Shown piece by piece: positions 7,071 to 14,752 of a DNA stretch of 19,840 nt; the stretch's first letter is position 1; every line of letters starts with the position of its first letter. Origin of the DNA: Candidatus Peribacteraceae bacterium (GTDB lineage Bacteria > Patescibacteriota > Gracilibacteria > Peribacterales > Peribacteraceae); contig JAGORY010000014.1 of NCBI GenBank assembly GCA_018062585.1, positions 1 through 19,840 of the forward strand, given 5' to 3'. The position numbers and the translations under genes are program-made. Under the pieces are notes generated by a model. The model was not told where the DNA came from and did not search any database. It saw only the letters and a list, made by a program, of their open reading frames with translations.

Positions 7071-8068
7071 TGCCAAGGCCCCGCATCGCTGTTCTCTACG
7101 TCGGAGGTTCTATCGGAATGATCAGAAATAGAAAGACCAGTCGTATCGAACCGATTGAGTCGCTTGTCGAAATTCACCGTTTTATTCCGGACGCCCAACG
7201 CGACGTCATTTTGGACTTTCATTCCATCGCCAACCTTGGTTCGTCCGAAGTGACGCCACGACACTGGATCGAGATCGCAAACACAATCGAGAAAGTCTAC
7301 GACCAGACCGAAGGAGTCGTCGTTATCCACGGTACAAACACTATGGCCTACACTGCAGCGGCGCTGAGTTTTGCGCTACAGAATCTAGGAAAACCGGTGG
7401 TGCTCACAGGCTCGCTCATGCCGATCGATGATCTTGGCTCCGACGCGCGCATGAACCTTATCTACGCCATCCGTACCGCGGAACTCGATATCGCCGAAGT
7501 CTGCATCGCACTCGGACCACGTGTGCTTCGCGGATCGAGATCGAAGAAAGCAGACCAGTCCATCTTGGAAACTTTCGACAGCCCACGCTTTCCCCCGCTC
7601 GCCGAATTCAATACCTCGGCGCAGCTTCATCCATGGAGAACCGTCAGACGTAAACGAACGCTTGTCGCCAAACCTGACTTCGACTCCAACGTTGTTTCCA
7701 TTACGCTGCACCCTGGTATGCCTAACGCGTACTTCGATGCGCTTCTTGCGGCAAAGCCTCATGGCATCGTGCTCCGAGCGTACGGACTCGGCATGCTGCC
7801 GGAGCATCTCTTTCCGTGGATCCGCAAAGCGACGAAGATGGATATTCCGGTCGTCATTACGTCGCAGCTCCTACGCGGTTCCATCGATCTTCATTTGTAC
7901 CGAAAGCAGCTCATACTCGAGGAACTCGGCGTCATTTCAGGGATGGACATGACCTACGAGTGCGCCGTCGTAAAACTTATGTGGGCTTTGGCTCAAACCA
8001 AAAACGTCCGACGCATTCGTGAACTTATGGAAAAAAGCTTGGTAGGCGAACTGACGGAAACGGCTTAA
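7070..8068 (+). CDS. Type I asparaginase-family protein, altered active site
   Basis: A 332-residue cytoplasmic protein without a signal peptide, the usual length for type I (AnsA-like) L-asparaginases, which hydrolyse asparagine to aspartate and ammonia. The first active-site loop reads VGGSIG (S14) where the family has GGTI with a nucleophilic Thr. The second reads HGTNTMAY (T89, N90) where the family has HGTDTM. The TGS segment after LGKPVVL and the lysine region RGSRSKKADQ (about 154-162), which supplies the general base, are retained. Substituting Ser for Thr may keep chemistry, but Asp-to-Asn changes a residue that contacts the substrate amino group, so substrate choice may differ. The start codon abuts heptamer array A. 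No GatE lies nearby to suggest a GatD role. Confidence 0.85.
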   Translation: MPRPRIAVLYVGGSIGMIRNRKTSRIEPIESLVEIHRFIPDAQRDVILDFHSIANLGSSEVTPRHWIEIANTIEKVYDQTEGVVVIHGTNTMAYTAAALSFALQNLGKPVVLTGSLMPIDDLGSDARMNLIYAIRTAELDIAEVCIALGPRVLRGSRSKKADQSILETFDSPRFPPLAEFNTSAQLHPWRTVRRKRTLVAKPDFDSNVVSITLHPGMPNAYFDALLAAKPHGIVLRAYGLGMLPEHLFPWIRKATKMDIPVVITSQLLRGSIDLHLYRKQLILEELGVISGMDMTYECAVVKLMWALAQTKNVRRIRELMEKSLVGELTETA

Positions 8069-8084
8069 AGAACGGCTTTTGTAG

Positions 8085-8172
8085 TGGTGCCGGGGGTGGG
8101 AATTGAACCCACACACCCTGTTACGGATAAGGGATTTTAAGTCCCTCGCGTCTACCATTCCGCCACCCCGGC
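8085..8172 (-). tRNA. tRNA-Leu (TAA anticodon)
   Basis: On the minus strand the acceptor GCCGGGG (from 8172) pairs perfectly with CCCCGGC. The anticodon arm is AGGGA-CTTAAAA-TCCCT, giving anticodon TAA. A long variable arm with an ATCC/GGGT stem marks a class II tRNA. The T-arm is GTGGG-TTCAATT-CCCAC, the discriminator is A, and CCA is encoded at 8085-8087. A TATACT -10 box lies at 8187-8182, about 10 bases before the mature end. It is convergent with the asparaginase gene, 16 bases away. Confidence 0.97.
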
Positions 8173-8213
8173 ATGAAATGCAGTATAGCTATAACGGGCC
8201 TTTCGGTGAGTGA

Positions 8214-8242
8214 TTTACTAAATAAAGGAATAGTGTTATAAT
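8214..8242 (+). promoter_or_regulatory. Promoter of the EamA permease gene
   Basis: A perfect TATAAT at 8237-8242 is preceded, 17 bases upstream, by TTTACT (4 of 6 consensus bases) at 8214-8219. Transcription should begin near 8249, leaving only about 11 bases before the ATG at 8260. Confidence 0.65.
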
Positions 8243-8259
8243 AGGATCAACAAATACCC

Positions 8260-9270
8260 ATGGACTTTTTCCACAAGGATAGCGGCCGGAGGCTCGGGCT
8301 CATGTTCGCTTTTGGCGCACTCATATGGTCGGGCACCTACAATGCGCTTGCGAAGGGGCTCACGCCTTTCCTGTCGCCGATGACGCTGTTGCTTCTCAGC
8401 GAGACGCTGACAGCAGCCTTCATCATCCTGACATTCGGCTTGGTGCCGCTTCTCAAAAAGTTTGTGAAGATGGATGCCAAGTCCATTCGCATGGCCATCA
8501 TTGTCGGCCTCATGAATTCCGCGGTCGCGCCGTTACTGTGGTTCACCGGACTTTCGTACACAACTGCTGTGAACGCAACGATGCTCTCCTCTGCCGAGGT
8601 GGTGTCTGTTCTCGTACTCAGTCATTACATACTCGGTGAACGCATGACCCGCATGCAGATCACGGGAATACTCACGGTCGTCATGGGTATCGTCATCATC
8701 AATGTGTCGGGCTTCGGTGCCAGCTTTAACGTACACAAGGGTGATGCATTCATTCTGCTTGGATGCGTTTCATCCGGCATTGGTTCCGTGCTGTTCAAGA
8801 AGTATCTCTCGCACGTGATGCCCGAGCTCGCAATCGTTATCCGTAACATTGCGGGCATCGTGGCGGTCGGTATTTTGAGTCTCCTCATCAGTCACTCGGT
8901 CTCGGCAGAAGTGGCCGCATTCCCTATGCACAAAGTTCTCCTACTCCTCGCTTTCACCTTCTTCTCAAGATACTTGAACCTCACATTCTTCTACGAAGCG
9001 TTGGACCGTCTCCCAGCCTCCACCCTTTCATCGATCCACATCGCGAATCCACTCACAGGCGTTCTCTTCGCCTATCTCATTCTCGGAGAACACATTCAGT
9101 CGTACCACATTCTCGGAGGAATCTTTATTATCTTTGGTCTCATGTTGGAGCAGATGTCGGAGAGATCTCTACATTCGCTAAAAGGCAGGGGATGGCTGCA
9201 CTTTCCTTTCTACCGGCGAGATCCGATTGTCGCGCAGCCCACGATCCAGCTGCTTCCGAAGAACGTTTAG
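8260..9270 (+). CDS. EamA/DMT-family permease
   Basis: A 336-residue integral membrane protein with about ten hydrophobic helices in two homologous halves (about 12-152 and 165-298), as in the drug/metabolite transporter superfamily. Each half ends with a recognisable EamA segment: YILGERMTRMQITGILTVVMG in the first and YLILGEHIQSYHILGGIFII in the second. A positively charged tail of about 35 residues follows. Members export or import metabolites such as amino acids or nucleosides; the substrate cannot be read from sequence. The stop codon overlaps that of the convergent sortase by 4 bases. It has its own promoter and stands alone as a transcription unit. Confidence 0.88.
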   Translation: MDFFHKDSGRRLGLMFAFGALIWSGTYNALAKGLTPFLSPMTLLLLSETLTAAFIILTFGLVPLLKKFVKMDAKSIRMAIIVGLMNSAVAPLLWFTGLSYTTAVNATMLSSAEVVSVLVLSHYILGERMTRMQITGILTVVMGIVIINVSGFGASFNVHKGDAFILLGCVSSGIGSVLFKKYLSHVMPELAIVIRNIAGIVAVGILSLLISHSVSAEVAAFPMHKVLLLLAFTFFSRYLNLTFFYEALDRLPASTLSSIHIANPLTGVLFAYLILGEHIQSYHILGGIFIIFGLMLEQMSERSLHSLKGRGWLHFPFYRRDPIVAQPTIQLLPKNV

Positions 9271-10505
9271 ATCGGCAGTGCGTCCAGACGGGTGAACGGA
9301 TTATTGCCTGCGCTTTCCGTCTTTTCGCCGACGTTCAGAACGTCGCCTGTGGTAATGTCGATCTCTTCCGCAAGCACGATGAGACGCCGCAGTGTCGTAC
9401 CGATGGGCGTGCAGGTCATGAGAGTCGCCAGACGCTTCGAGGTCGGCTGATCGAGCACCGAGACGTCGCTTGGCTTCACTTCGTACTTCTTCACGATGCG
9501 ATATGTGTGTCTGTCGCCGCCGTAGTACACGGTGTACGTATCACCGAGATCGAGTTCGCCGAGGCGTGCGAAGACATTCTTGTACTTGCCGTCATCCCAC
9601 GGATAGTACGAACTGTGTCCTGTGAGAAAGAAGTTTCCGGGCTGACCCGGACGCGCCGAACCCGGATAATGAACGACGCCGTCTTTGAGCGCGACCTGGA
9701 TATCACTCTCGAACGTGATCCAGTCTTCTTTCATGAGAGCGTCCATACTGGGCCGAACGATCGGAACATTTTCACCGAGCTTGGGGATGATGAGCCGGTT
9801 TTCGTATGGACCGACGACCGGAAGGTACTTGAGAATGTTGGCGTCACCCGAAGGCTGTGAAGCGCGGAATGCTTTGAGTGCTGCGGATCCGCCGCCCGTG
9901 ATGTCCTGAAGCGCCTGTTCGGTACCGATGTCACTACCCAGAGCGAGTTCCGCTTGAGCGATCTGCCAGAAGCTCTGGTAGTTGATACCGACGAACAGCA
10001 CTGCGAAGATCAGGCCGAAGGTGCCGCCGAAACGGACGGTATCGACGACGAATAGCGTGATTTTGCGAGGCGGTCTGCGCCCTGGTTTTCGGGCCGGTAG
10101 TGCGACGGGTGTCTGGGCAATGCGCCAGAACGATGTCATCCCCTCCGCCGCTTTGCGCGGAATGGATGAGAGCGAACGCTTGGCTTTTTGCATGCCGTGC
10201 TCAGCGTCTTTGGCGGTTCTCAGGATTTGTGTACCGCCTTCCTGCATCGACTCTCGGAGAATTTTTTTTGCGTGTGTGCCGACGTTGTGAATGACCGAAG
10301 GCTTCGATTCCTTCAGGGCTAAGGGTTCTGGGTTTCTGATTTCGCGCACCTCGCGGCGCGTTTCCTGAAGCACCGTCCACGTAGTCGTCGCGGACGCGCA
10401 CGTCTCATGTTCCATCACTGGTTCTTTGGACGTCGGGACCGGCACATCGCGCATGATGCTCCCGAGGATAATATTGCCGTGAATGTCGTAGGTGGCGCGA
10501 AGCAC
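9267..10505 (-). CDS. Sortase with long cytoplasmic N-terminal region
   Basis: A 412-residue protein. Residues 1-148 are polar and basic (predicted cytoplasmic), 150-174 form one transmembrane helix, and about 235-382 form the sortase domain outside the membrane. Catalytic residues are visible: H297 (LTGHSSYYPW), C365 (TLMTCTPIG) and R374 (RRLIVLAE). Sortases are cysteine transpeptidases that cleave a C-terminal sorting motif and join the protein to an envelope acceptor or pilin subunit. The TCTP signature resembles class D/E-like enzymes, but class is uncertain. The 150-residue N-terminal extension is unusual for the family. No protein with a recognisable LPxTG tail is in the window. The start is GTG at 10505; an ATG 17 codons further in (10454) is an alternative. 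Confidence 0.88.
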   Translation of the reverse strand: MLRATYDIHGNIILGSIMRDVPVPTSKEPVMEHETCASATTTWTVLQETRREVREIRNPEPLALKESKPSVIHNVGTHAKKILRESMQEGGTQILRTAKDAEHGMQKAKRSLSSIPRKAAEGMTSFWRIAQTPVALPARKPGRRPPRKITLFVVDTVRFGGTFGLIFAVLFVGINYQSFWQIAQAELALGSDIGTEQALQDITGGGSAALKAFRASQPSGDANILKYLPVVGPYENRLIIPKLGENVPIVRPSMDALMKEDWITFESDIQVALKDGVVHYPGSARPGQPGNFFLTGHSSYYPWDDGKYKNVFARLGELDLGDTYTVYYGGDRHTYRIVKKYEVKPSDVSVLDQPTSKRLATLMTCTPIGTTLRRLIVLAEEIDITTGDVLNVGEKTESAGNNPFTRLDALPI

Positions 10506-10534
10506 GAAGTGTCTATGCGAAGAGATAGTCGCTC

Positions 10535-10543
10535 ATTTTAGCA
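10535..10543 (-). promoter_or_regulatory. Possible sortase promoter (extended -10)
   Basis: On the minus strand TGC-TAAAAT (10543-10535) forms an extended -10 element 29 bases before the GTG start. No convincing -35 box is placed at normal spacing. Confidence 0.4.
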
Positions 10544-10563
10544 CAGAAGCCGATTCTGCGCAC

Positions 10564-10577
10564 TTTGACATGTCAAA
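10564..10577. promoter_or_regulatory. Perfect 14-bp palindrome, possible operator
   Basis: TTTGACATGTCAAA is perfectly self-complementary and lies in the 82-base gap between mnmA and the sortase gene, upstream of the sortase extended -10. It could bind a dimeric regulator. There is no loop, so it is unlikely to act as an RNA hairpin terminator. Confidence 0.4.
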
Positions 10578-10587
10578 AAAGAGATGG

Positions 10588-11688
10588 TCAGATGCCTCTT
10601 TCCATGACACCCCCTCCCACGACTTCTTCGCCCCTATAGAGCACGAGCGATTGGCCGGGAGCTTGTGGGCCCTGAGGAGACGAAAAGCGGAAGACTGCGC
10701 CGGTTGCGGTGATCGTGAGGTCGCCCTTTTTTTTGGCGGAGAGTGACCGAACCCGGCACTCGAAGGGCAGGGGAGTATCGGCCTGCGGTTTCCAAGCGAC
10801 GAAACGCATGTCCGAGAGTCGCACCGCATCTGTCTTCACACTCCCTCTATCGGCGACGATGAGCCGGTTATGAAACGTATCTTTTTCGACGACTTCGAGC
10901 GGTACCTTGAGTCCGCCAACGCCGAGTCCACGACGCTGACCGACGGTGTAGAGGGGGAGTCCTTCATGCCTGCCGACGACCACGCCGTTTTTTCTCGTGA
11001 TCTCACCGGGCAGTACCGAAGCGCCCAGATGTCGCTTCAAAAATTCATCAGGAGTTTTTTCGGGAAAGAAGCACAGGTCCTGACTTTCCCGATACGAGTC
11101 CGGTACCGGCACGCCGAAGTGTTCGGCAAGCTGATACACCTCGGATTTCAGCATGCCTCCGAGCGGGAACGATACTAGCTTCAGCTGTTCCTGCGTGAGT
11201 CCGTAGAGGTAATAGCTCTGATCCTTTTTCTTGTCGACGGATTCAAGAAGCACCATGCGCTCGGTGCCGTCGGTCATTTCTTCGGCGGCCGTCCGTGCGT
11301 AGTGTCCGGTCGCAAGTCTGTCGCACCCGAGTTCTTGCGCGAGGGTGAGAAGCTTCCCGAACTTGATGTTTCTGTTACAGCCGATGCACGGATTGGGCGT
11401 GAGACCTTTTTTGTGATCGTCCAAAAACGGATCGACGACGGTTTCTTTGAACTCCTGCTCGAGATCGATGATCGTGAGCGGAATACCAAGTTTCTTCGCG
11501 ACATTCGAGGCCCTCGAAATATTCTGTGTCGTGCAGCATTTCGTCGGCAGTACCTGCGCAAGTGCGGGAGCCAGCGGATCAGTCCACAGATTGAACCGTA
11601 CGCCGAGTACGTCGTGGCCCTGCTCACGAAGCAGATGCGCAACGACCGAGGAGTCGATACCACCGGACATGGCGAGAAGAATTTTCAC
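10588..11688 (-). CDS. mnmA: tRNA-uridine 2-sulfurtransferase MnmA
   Basis: MnmA adds sulfur to U34 of tRNA Glu, Gln and Lys, using ATP to adenylate the base and a relayed persulfide. The 366-residue protein has the PP-loop at 8-14 (SGGIDSS), nucleophile C101 (NPCIGCN) and the persulfide-carrying C206 (SQDLCF), at almost the same positions as in E. coli, plus the conserved ATGHYAR and VGQRRGL segments. The frame is open back to another GTG at 11712, but the GTG at 11688 gives the canonical start MKILLAMSGG and lies 7 bases after a TACACT box, so it is preferred. No cysteine desulfurase or Tus relay gene is nearby. A PP-loop upstream and a sortase downstream share the strand but are separated by 82 bases and a probable promoter. 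Confidence 0.95.
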   Translation of the reverse strand: MKILLAMSGGIDSSVVAHLLREQGHDVLGVRFNLWTDPLAPALAQVLPTKCCTTQNISRASNVAKKLGIPLTIIDLEQEFKETVVDPFLDDHKKGLTPNPCIGCNRNIKFGKLLTLAQELGCDRLATGHYARTAAEEMTDGTERMVLLESVDKKKDQSYYLYGLTQEQLKLVSFPLGGMLKSEVYQLAEHFGVPVPDSYRESQDLCFFPEKTPDEFLKRHLGASVLPGEITRKNGVVVGRHEGLPLYTVGQRRGLGVGGLKVPLEVVEKDTFHNRLIVADRGSVKTDAVRLSDMRFVAWKPQADTPLPFECRVRSLSAKKKGDLTITATGAVFRFSSPQGPQAPGQSLVLYRGEEVVGGGVMERGI

Positions 11689-11695
11689 GATCGGG

Positions 11696-11701
11696 AGTGT
11701 A
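11696..11701 (-). promoter_or_regulatory. -10 box of mnmA, leaderless
   Basis: TACACT on the minus strand ends 7 bases before the GTG at 11688, so transcription should begin at or next to the start codon. No clear -35 box is seen. Confidence 0.45.
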
Positions 11702-11725
11702 ATGCGTGTCACCGAAGCCCGAAAG

Positions 11726-11734
11726 TGTTATGAT
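11726..11734 (+). promoter_or_regulatory. Extended -10 promoter of the DUF5671-like gene
   Basis: TGT-TATGAT (11726-11734) ends 8 bases before the ATG at 11743, implying a leaderless or nearly leaderless transcript. It is divergent from the mnmA promoter. Confidence 0.55.
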
Positions 11735-11742
11735 CGGCATCT

Positions 11743-12837
11743 ATGCACACCTCCATCACAGAGTTCGTCGCTCATGCTACGTCCAAAGGCATGGATCTTC
11801 AGACCGTCCGCCTTCTCCTGCTCTCCGCGGGCTGGAAAGAAAAGGACATCTCGGCAGCACTTGCCTCCGAAACCTTGGATATGCCGGTACCCGTTCCGAC
11901 CGACGGAGGAGGTGCTCGTGACGCCTTCTTTCATCTCCTGACATTTACGACGCTCTACTCCACCGTCATCGCAACACTCGTACTTCTGTTTACGTACATC
12001 AACCGACTGTTTCCCGACGCTGCGTACCGTTCGTCCGAGATGTACACGAATGCCGATTTCTCGGGCATTCGCTGGTCGCTCGCTATTCTTTTGGTGTCCT
12101 TTCCGATCTTCGTTTTTCTGTCCCGGATTCTGCACGCCGAATTCAAGCGGCATCCCGAAAAGCTGGCATCTGCGATCCGAAAATGGCTCACGTATCTGAC
12201 ACTCTTCGTCACTGCTTGTACGCTCATAGGCGATGTCATCACGCTGTTCTTTTACTTGCTTGAGGGTCAGCTGACGGTGCGTTTCATTCTCAAAGTTTTG
12301 GTTCTGCTCGTGCTCTCAGGTATGACATTCTGGTATTACTTCTCGGTTATCCGCATGGAGCCCTTGAAGTATGCGGCAAGCGCACTGCACCGCACGTATT
12401 TCTTTGCGACGTGCGTCATCGTCGGTATCACGTTCGTCTGGGGAATTCTCATCGTCGGCAGTCCCGCAGCCGGCCGCGAACAACGGCTTGATGAGCAGCG
12501 CGTTACGGACCTCAGAAGCATCAACGAAGAAATCCTGAACCAAGTGTACGGCGATGCCAGATATGCTCCGGTGCCGGTCACGCAACCGTCCGTCACAACA
12601 CTCCCGAAGCCCCTCCCGACAGATCTCGTGACCGTTGCCGCAAACGCGCAGTACATGAAGCTGAACCTCGCTGATCCGGTAACAGGCGAAGCATATGAAT
12701 ATCTGCCACAGGGAACGTCGTACCAGCTCTGCGCCGTTTTCAGTCTGACGCGTGATCAGGACTACGACATCTTCTGGAACCATCCGGCGGGACGTCACTG
12801 TTTCACGGTTGATGCGCTGGACTCGAGATCGAGGTAA
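11743..12837 (+). CDS. DUF5671-like membrane protein with pseudopilin-like C terminus
   Basis: A 364-residue protein with three parts. Residues 5-42 form a short helical module (VRLLLLSAGWKEKDISAAL) like the UBA/CUE-type or HTH-like module often found at the N terminus of CPR membrane proteins. Residues about 60-240 hold five to six transmembrane helices and resemble DUF5671, including the RWSLAILLVSFPIFVFLSR segment. Residues 245-364 are predicted to be outside and look like the soluble part of a type II pseudopilin: RVTDLRSINEEIL, then LADPVTGEAYEYL, then YQLCAVF and HPAGRHCF, with C330 and C353 able to form a disulfide. Function is unknown; it is not linked to secretion genes here. The gene is followed within 2 bases by heptamer array B. 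Confidence 0.75.
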   Translation: MHTSITEFVAHATSKGMDLQTVRLLLLSAGWKEKDISAALASETLDMPVPVPTDGGGARDAFFHLLTFTTLYSTVIATLVLLFTYINRLFPDAAYRSSEMYTNADFSGIRWSLAILLVSFPIFVFLSRILHAEFKRHPEKLASAIRKWLTYLTLFVTACTLIGDVITLFFYLLEGQLTVRFILKVLVLLVLSGMTFWYYFSVIRMEPLKYAASALHRTYFFATCVIVGITFVWGILIVGSPAAGREQRLDEQRVTDLRSINEEILNQVYGDARYAPVPVTQPSVTTLPKPLPTDLVTVAANAQYMKLNLADPVTGEAYEYLPQGTSYQLCAVFSLTRDQDYDIFWNHPAGRHCFTVDALDSRSR

Positions 12838-12838
12838 C

Positions 12839-12905
12839 GAGCGGATAGCGGGTAGCGGATAGTAGGTAGAGAAATTTTCTACCCGCTACCTACTACCCGC
12901 TTTTT
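12839..12905. repeat. Inverted heptamer array B
   Basis: Starting 2 bases after a TAA stop, the left arm reads GAGCGGA, TAGCGGG, TAGCGGA, TAGTAGG, TAGAGAA (12839-12873) in strict 7-base register. The right arm (about 12876-12900) carries the reverse complement of TAGAAAA, TAGCGGG, TAGTAGG and GCGGG. A T5 run (12901-12905) follows. The arms can form a long imperfect hairpin (GTAGA/TCTAC next to the loop), so it could act as a terminator before prfA. Confidence 0.75.
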
Positions 12906-12916
12906 ATGACTCACTC

Positions 12917-12922
12917 TACAAT
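12917..12922 (+). promoter_or_regulatory. -10 box of prfA, leaderless
   Basis: TACAAT ends 6 bases before the prfA ATG at 12929, with only a run of six C between. This places the transcription start at the start codon. No clear -35 box is present. Confidence 0.5.
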
Positions 12923-12928
12923 CCCCCC

Positions 12929-13984
12929 ATGATTGAGAAGGTCAAAGCAAAGGTCGAGGAACTGCACTCCATTCGTGCCAAGATGGAGGACCCTGCCGTG
13001 TACGGTGATCAGAAAGAAGTCACCCGTCTCGCGCGGCGCATGAAACAGCTGGAGCCACTGCAGCCTCTGTACGATCAGTACCTGCTCCTTGAGCAAGCCG
13101 TGAAGGACGAAAGCTCGTTTGCCGGGGACCCCGAACTGGAGTCGATGGCGAAAGAGGAAGCCGCAAAAGCTCGGGAGCAGATGCCCCTGCTCATGGAGAA
13201 AATGAAACGTCTTCTCATCCCCCGTAACCCCGACGACGAAAAAAGCGTGATCCTTGAAGTCCGTGCTGGTGCCGGAGGTGAAGAAGCGGCATTGTTTGCC
13301 GCCGAGCAGCTCAAGATGTATCTCAAGTACGCCGAAATGCGGGGCTGGAAGTCCGAACTTATGGATGTCTCCGACGCAGATGCCGGCGGCGTGAAGGAAG
13401 CCTCGGCGCGTATTGAGGGTGTGGGTGTGTACGGTGACCTGAAGTTTGAGTCTGGCGTCCACCGCGTGCAGCGCATTCCGGAAACAGAGGCTAAGGGACG
13501 AGTCCACACCTCGACGACGACGATCGCGATCCTGCCCGAGGCCGAAGAGGTAGATCTTGAAGTCCGGACCCAGGACCTGAAGATCGATACGTATCGTTCC
13601 GGTGGCGCAGGAGGCCAGCACGTCAACAAGACGGATAGCGCCGTACGCATCACACATCTCCCGACCGGCGTGGTCGTCGCCTGTCAGACCGAGCGTTCAC
13701 AGCAGAAGAACCGCGTTCTCGCGATGACCTTGCTCCGGAGCCGCCTCTACGCCGCCGAGCAGGAAAGACTCGCCAAGGAACGCACCGACTTGCGCGCGGG
13801 ACAGGTGGGCACCGGCGACAGGAGTGAAAAAATTCGCACGTACAACTTTCCCCAAGACCGCATCACCGACCACCGCGCCAATATCAACTTCAGCAATATC
13901 CCCGCTGTCATGCTCGGCAAGCTGGATGACATCGTAGCGGCGATGAAGAAGTGGGAAGAGGATGAGCTTTTGAAGTTGATTTAA
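12929..13984 (+). CDS. prfA: Peptide chain release factor 1
   Basis: RF1 recognises UAA and UAG in the ribosomal A site and triggers release of the finished protein. The 351-residue protein has the helical domain 1 (about 1-95), the codon-recognition domain with the tripeptide PET at 184-186 (the PxT form of RF1, not SPF of RF2), and the catalytic GGQ at 228-230 in RSGGAGGQHVNKTDSAVRI, whose Gln is normally methylated by PrmC. The C-terminal domain is complete. No prmC gene follows, although the pair is often adjacent elsewhere. The start is supported by the normal RF1 N terminus and the -10 box 6 bases upstream. Confidence 0.97.
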   Translation: MIEKVKAKVEELHSIRAKMEDPAVYGDQKEVTRLARRMKQLEPLQPLYDQYLLLEQAVKDESSFAGDPELESMAKEEAAKAREQMPLLMEKMKRLLIPRNPDDEKSVILEVRAGAGGEEAALFAAEQLKMYLKYAEMRGWKSELMDVSDADAGGVKEASARIEGVGVYGDLKFESGVHRVQRIPETEAKGRVHTSTTTIAILPEAEEVDLEVRTQDLKIDTYRSGGAGGQHVNKTDSAVRITHLPTGVVVACQTERSQQKNRVLAMTLLRSRLYAAEQERLAKERTDLRAGQVGTGDRSEKIRTYNFPQDRITDHRANINFSNIPAVMLGKLDDIVAAMKKWEEDELLKLI

Positions 13985-14010
13985 AAAATGCCGCCCCTGT
14001 GGACGGCATT
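13983..14010 (-). terminator. Intrinsic terminator for the minus-strand gene
   Basis: AATGCCG (13987-13993) pairs with CGGCATT (14004-14010), with two more inner pairs after a mismatch. Read on the minus strand, the stem is followed by a run of T (13988-13983), so it ends the transcript of the Ser-rich protein. On the plus strand the tail is poor, but the stem may still mark the end of prfA mRNA. Confidence 0.7.
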
Positions 14011-14028
14011 CTTGATGTCGAGTGAGGG

Positions 14029-14691
14029 TTAGTAGACGAGGTGGTCATCGACGGCTTCCATTCGCTCCATAATGAGGCGGATATTGCGCTGGTAGCAGCC
14101 GACGGATTCATTTCGCTCTGGGAACTTCTTTACGCAGAGGGCCCAAACTTGGGATGCGCGGTCTTTGCGATCCATGAGATCAAAAGACGAAGCGGAGGAT
14201 GACACGGAGGAACTGACAGAGGAGGCCGGTGCCGAAGACGCGGATGAGTTCACAGGCGACGAGCTCACGGACGAAGCCGAGGAAGACGGAGCGTGACCGT
14301 AGTTTCCCGGAACGATCTTCGCGAGGTCCTTGAGGTACGGAACACCGCTGAAGATCATGCCGAGTTTACCGGAGTCATACGTCTGCTTGAGGTTGGCGTA
14401 CGGGCCGAACTTTTCTTTGCAGCCCGGCATATCAAACTCCGTCGGGCGGTAACAGGTGTGGGAGAAGAAGCTTGCGAAGTCGAAGGCGCTCGTCTCCATG
14501 GATCCGTTGTTGTAGATGCCTGCAGTCGAGCTGGCACCGATCTTCTGGAACACCTGGACGATCTGGTTGGTGTAGTACGCGTCATCGAACTGGTCTGCGG
14601 CAAGGAGCGGCAGAGCCGTGATGGCGGCGGTGATCACGAGCGACACTGCAGAGAACTGCATGGCGCGTGTCTGACGGAAAAGGGTCGACAT
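14029..14691 (-). CDS. Secreted protein with Ser-rich linker, function unknown
   Basis: A 220-residue protein that I do not recognise. Residues 1-31 form a signal peptide (FRQTR, then a hydrophobic core and LLAA). The mature N-terminal part (32-133) is acidic and aromatic, with two cysteines at 80 and 91 (HTCYRP...PGCKEKF) that may form a disulfide. A low-complexity Ser/Ala/Val linker spans about 134-169. The short C-terminal module (170-220) is charged and has two more cysteines (WALCVKKF and VGCYQRN). Similar Ser-rich linkers occur in the PKD protein of this window, suggesting a shared style of secreted protein. It follows purD but has its own consensus promoter, so it is probably transcribed separately. 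Confidence 0.75.
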   Translation of the reverse strand: MSTLFRQTRAMQFSAVSLVITAAITALPLLAADQFDDAYYTNQIVQVFQKIGASSTAGIYNNGSMETSAFDFASFFSHTCYRPTEFDMPGCKEKFGPYANLKQTYDSGKLGMIFSGVPYLKDLAKIVPGNYGHAPSSSASSVSSSPVNSSASSAPASSVSSSVSSSASSFDLMDRKDRASQVWALCVKKFPERNESVGCYQRNIRLIMERMEAVDDHLVY

Positions 14692-14724
14692 AGAAAAATG
14701 GGGTAATGAGACGAAAAGTATCGC

Positions 14725-14752
14725 ATCATACGCTAATAATCGTATATGTCAA
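14725..14752 (-). promoter_or_regulatory. Promoter of the Ser-rich secreted protein gene
   Basis: On the minus strand a perfect TTGACA (14752-14747) and TATGAT (14730-14725) are 16 bases apart. The -35 box overlaps the TGA stop codon of purD. Transcription should begin near 14718, about 27 bases before the ATG. Confidence 0.75.

Noticed and set aside
11689..11712. Upstream GTG start for mnmA at 11712
   Set aside because: It adds eight residues before the canonical MKILLAMSGG start and overlaps the TACACT box that fits a start at 11688.
12929..13984. Possibility that the release factor is RF2
   Set aside because: The codon-recognition tripeptide is PET (PxT type) rather than SPF, as in RF1.
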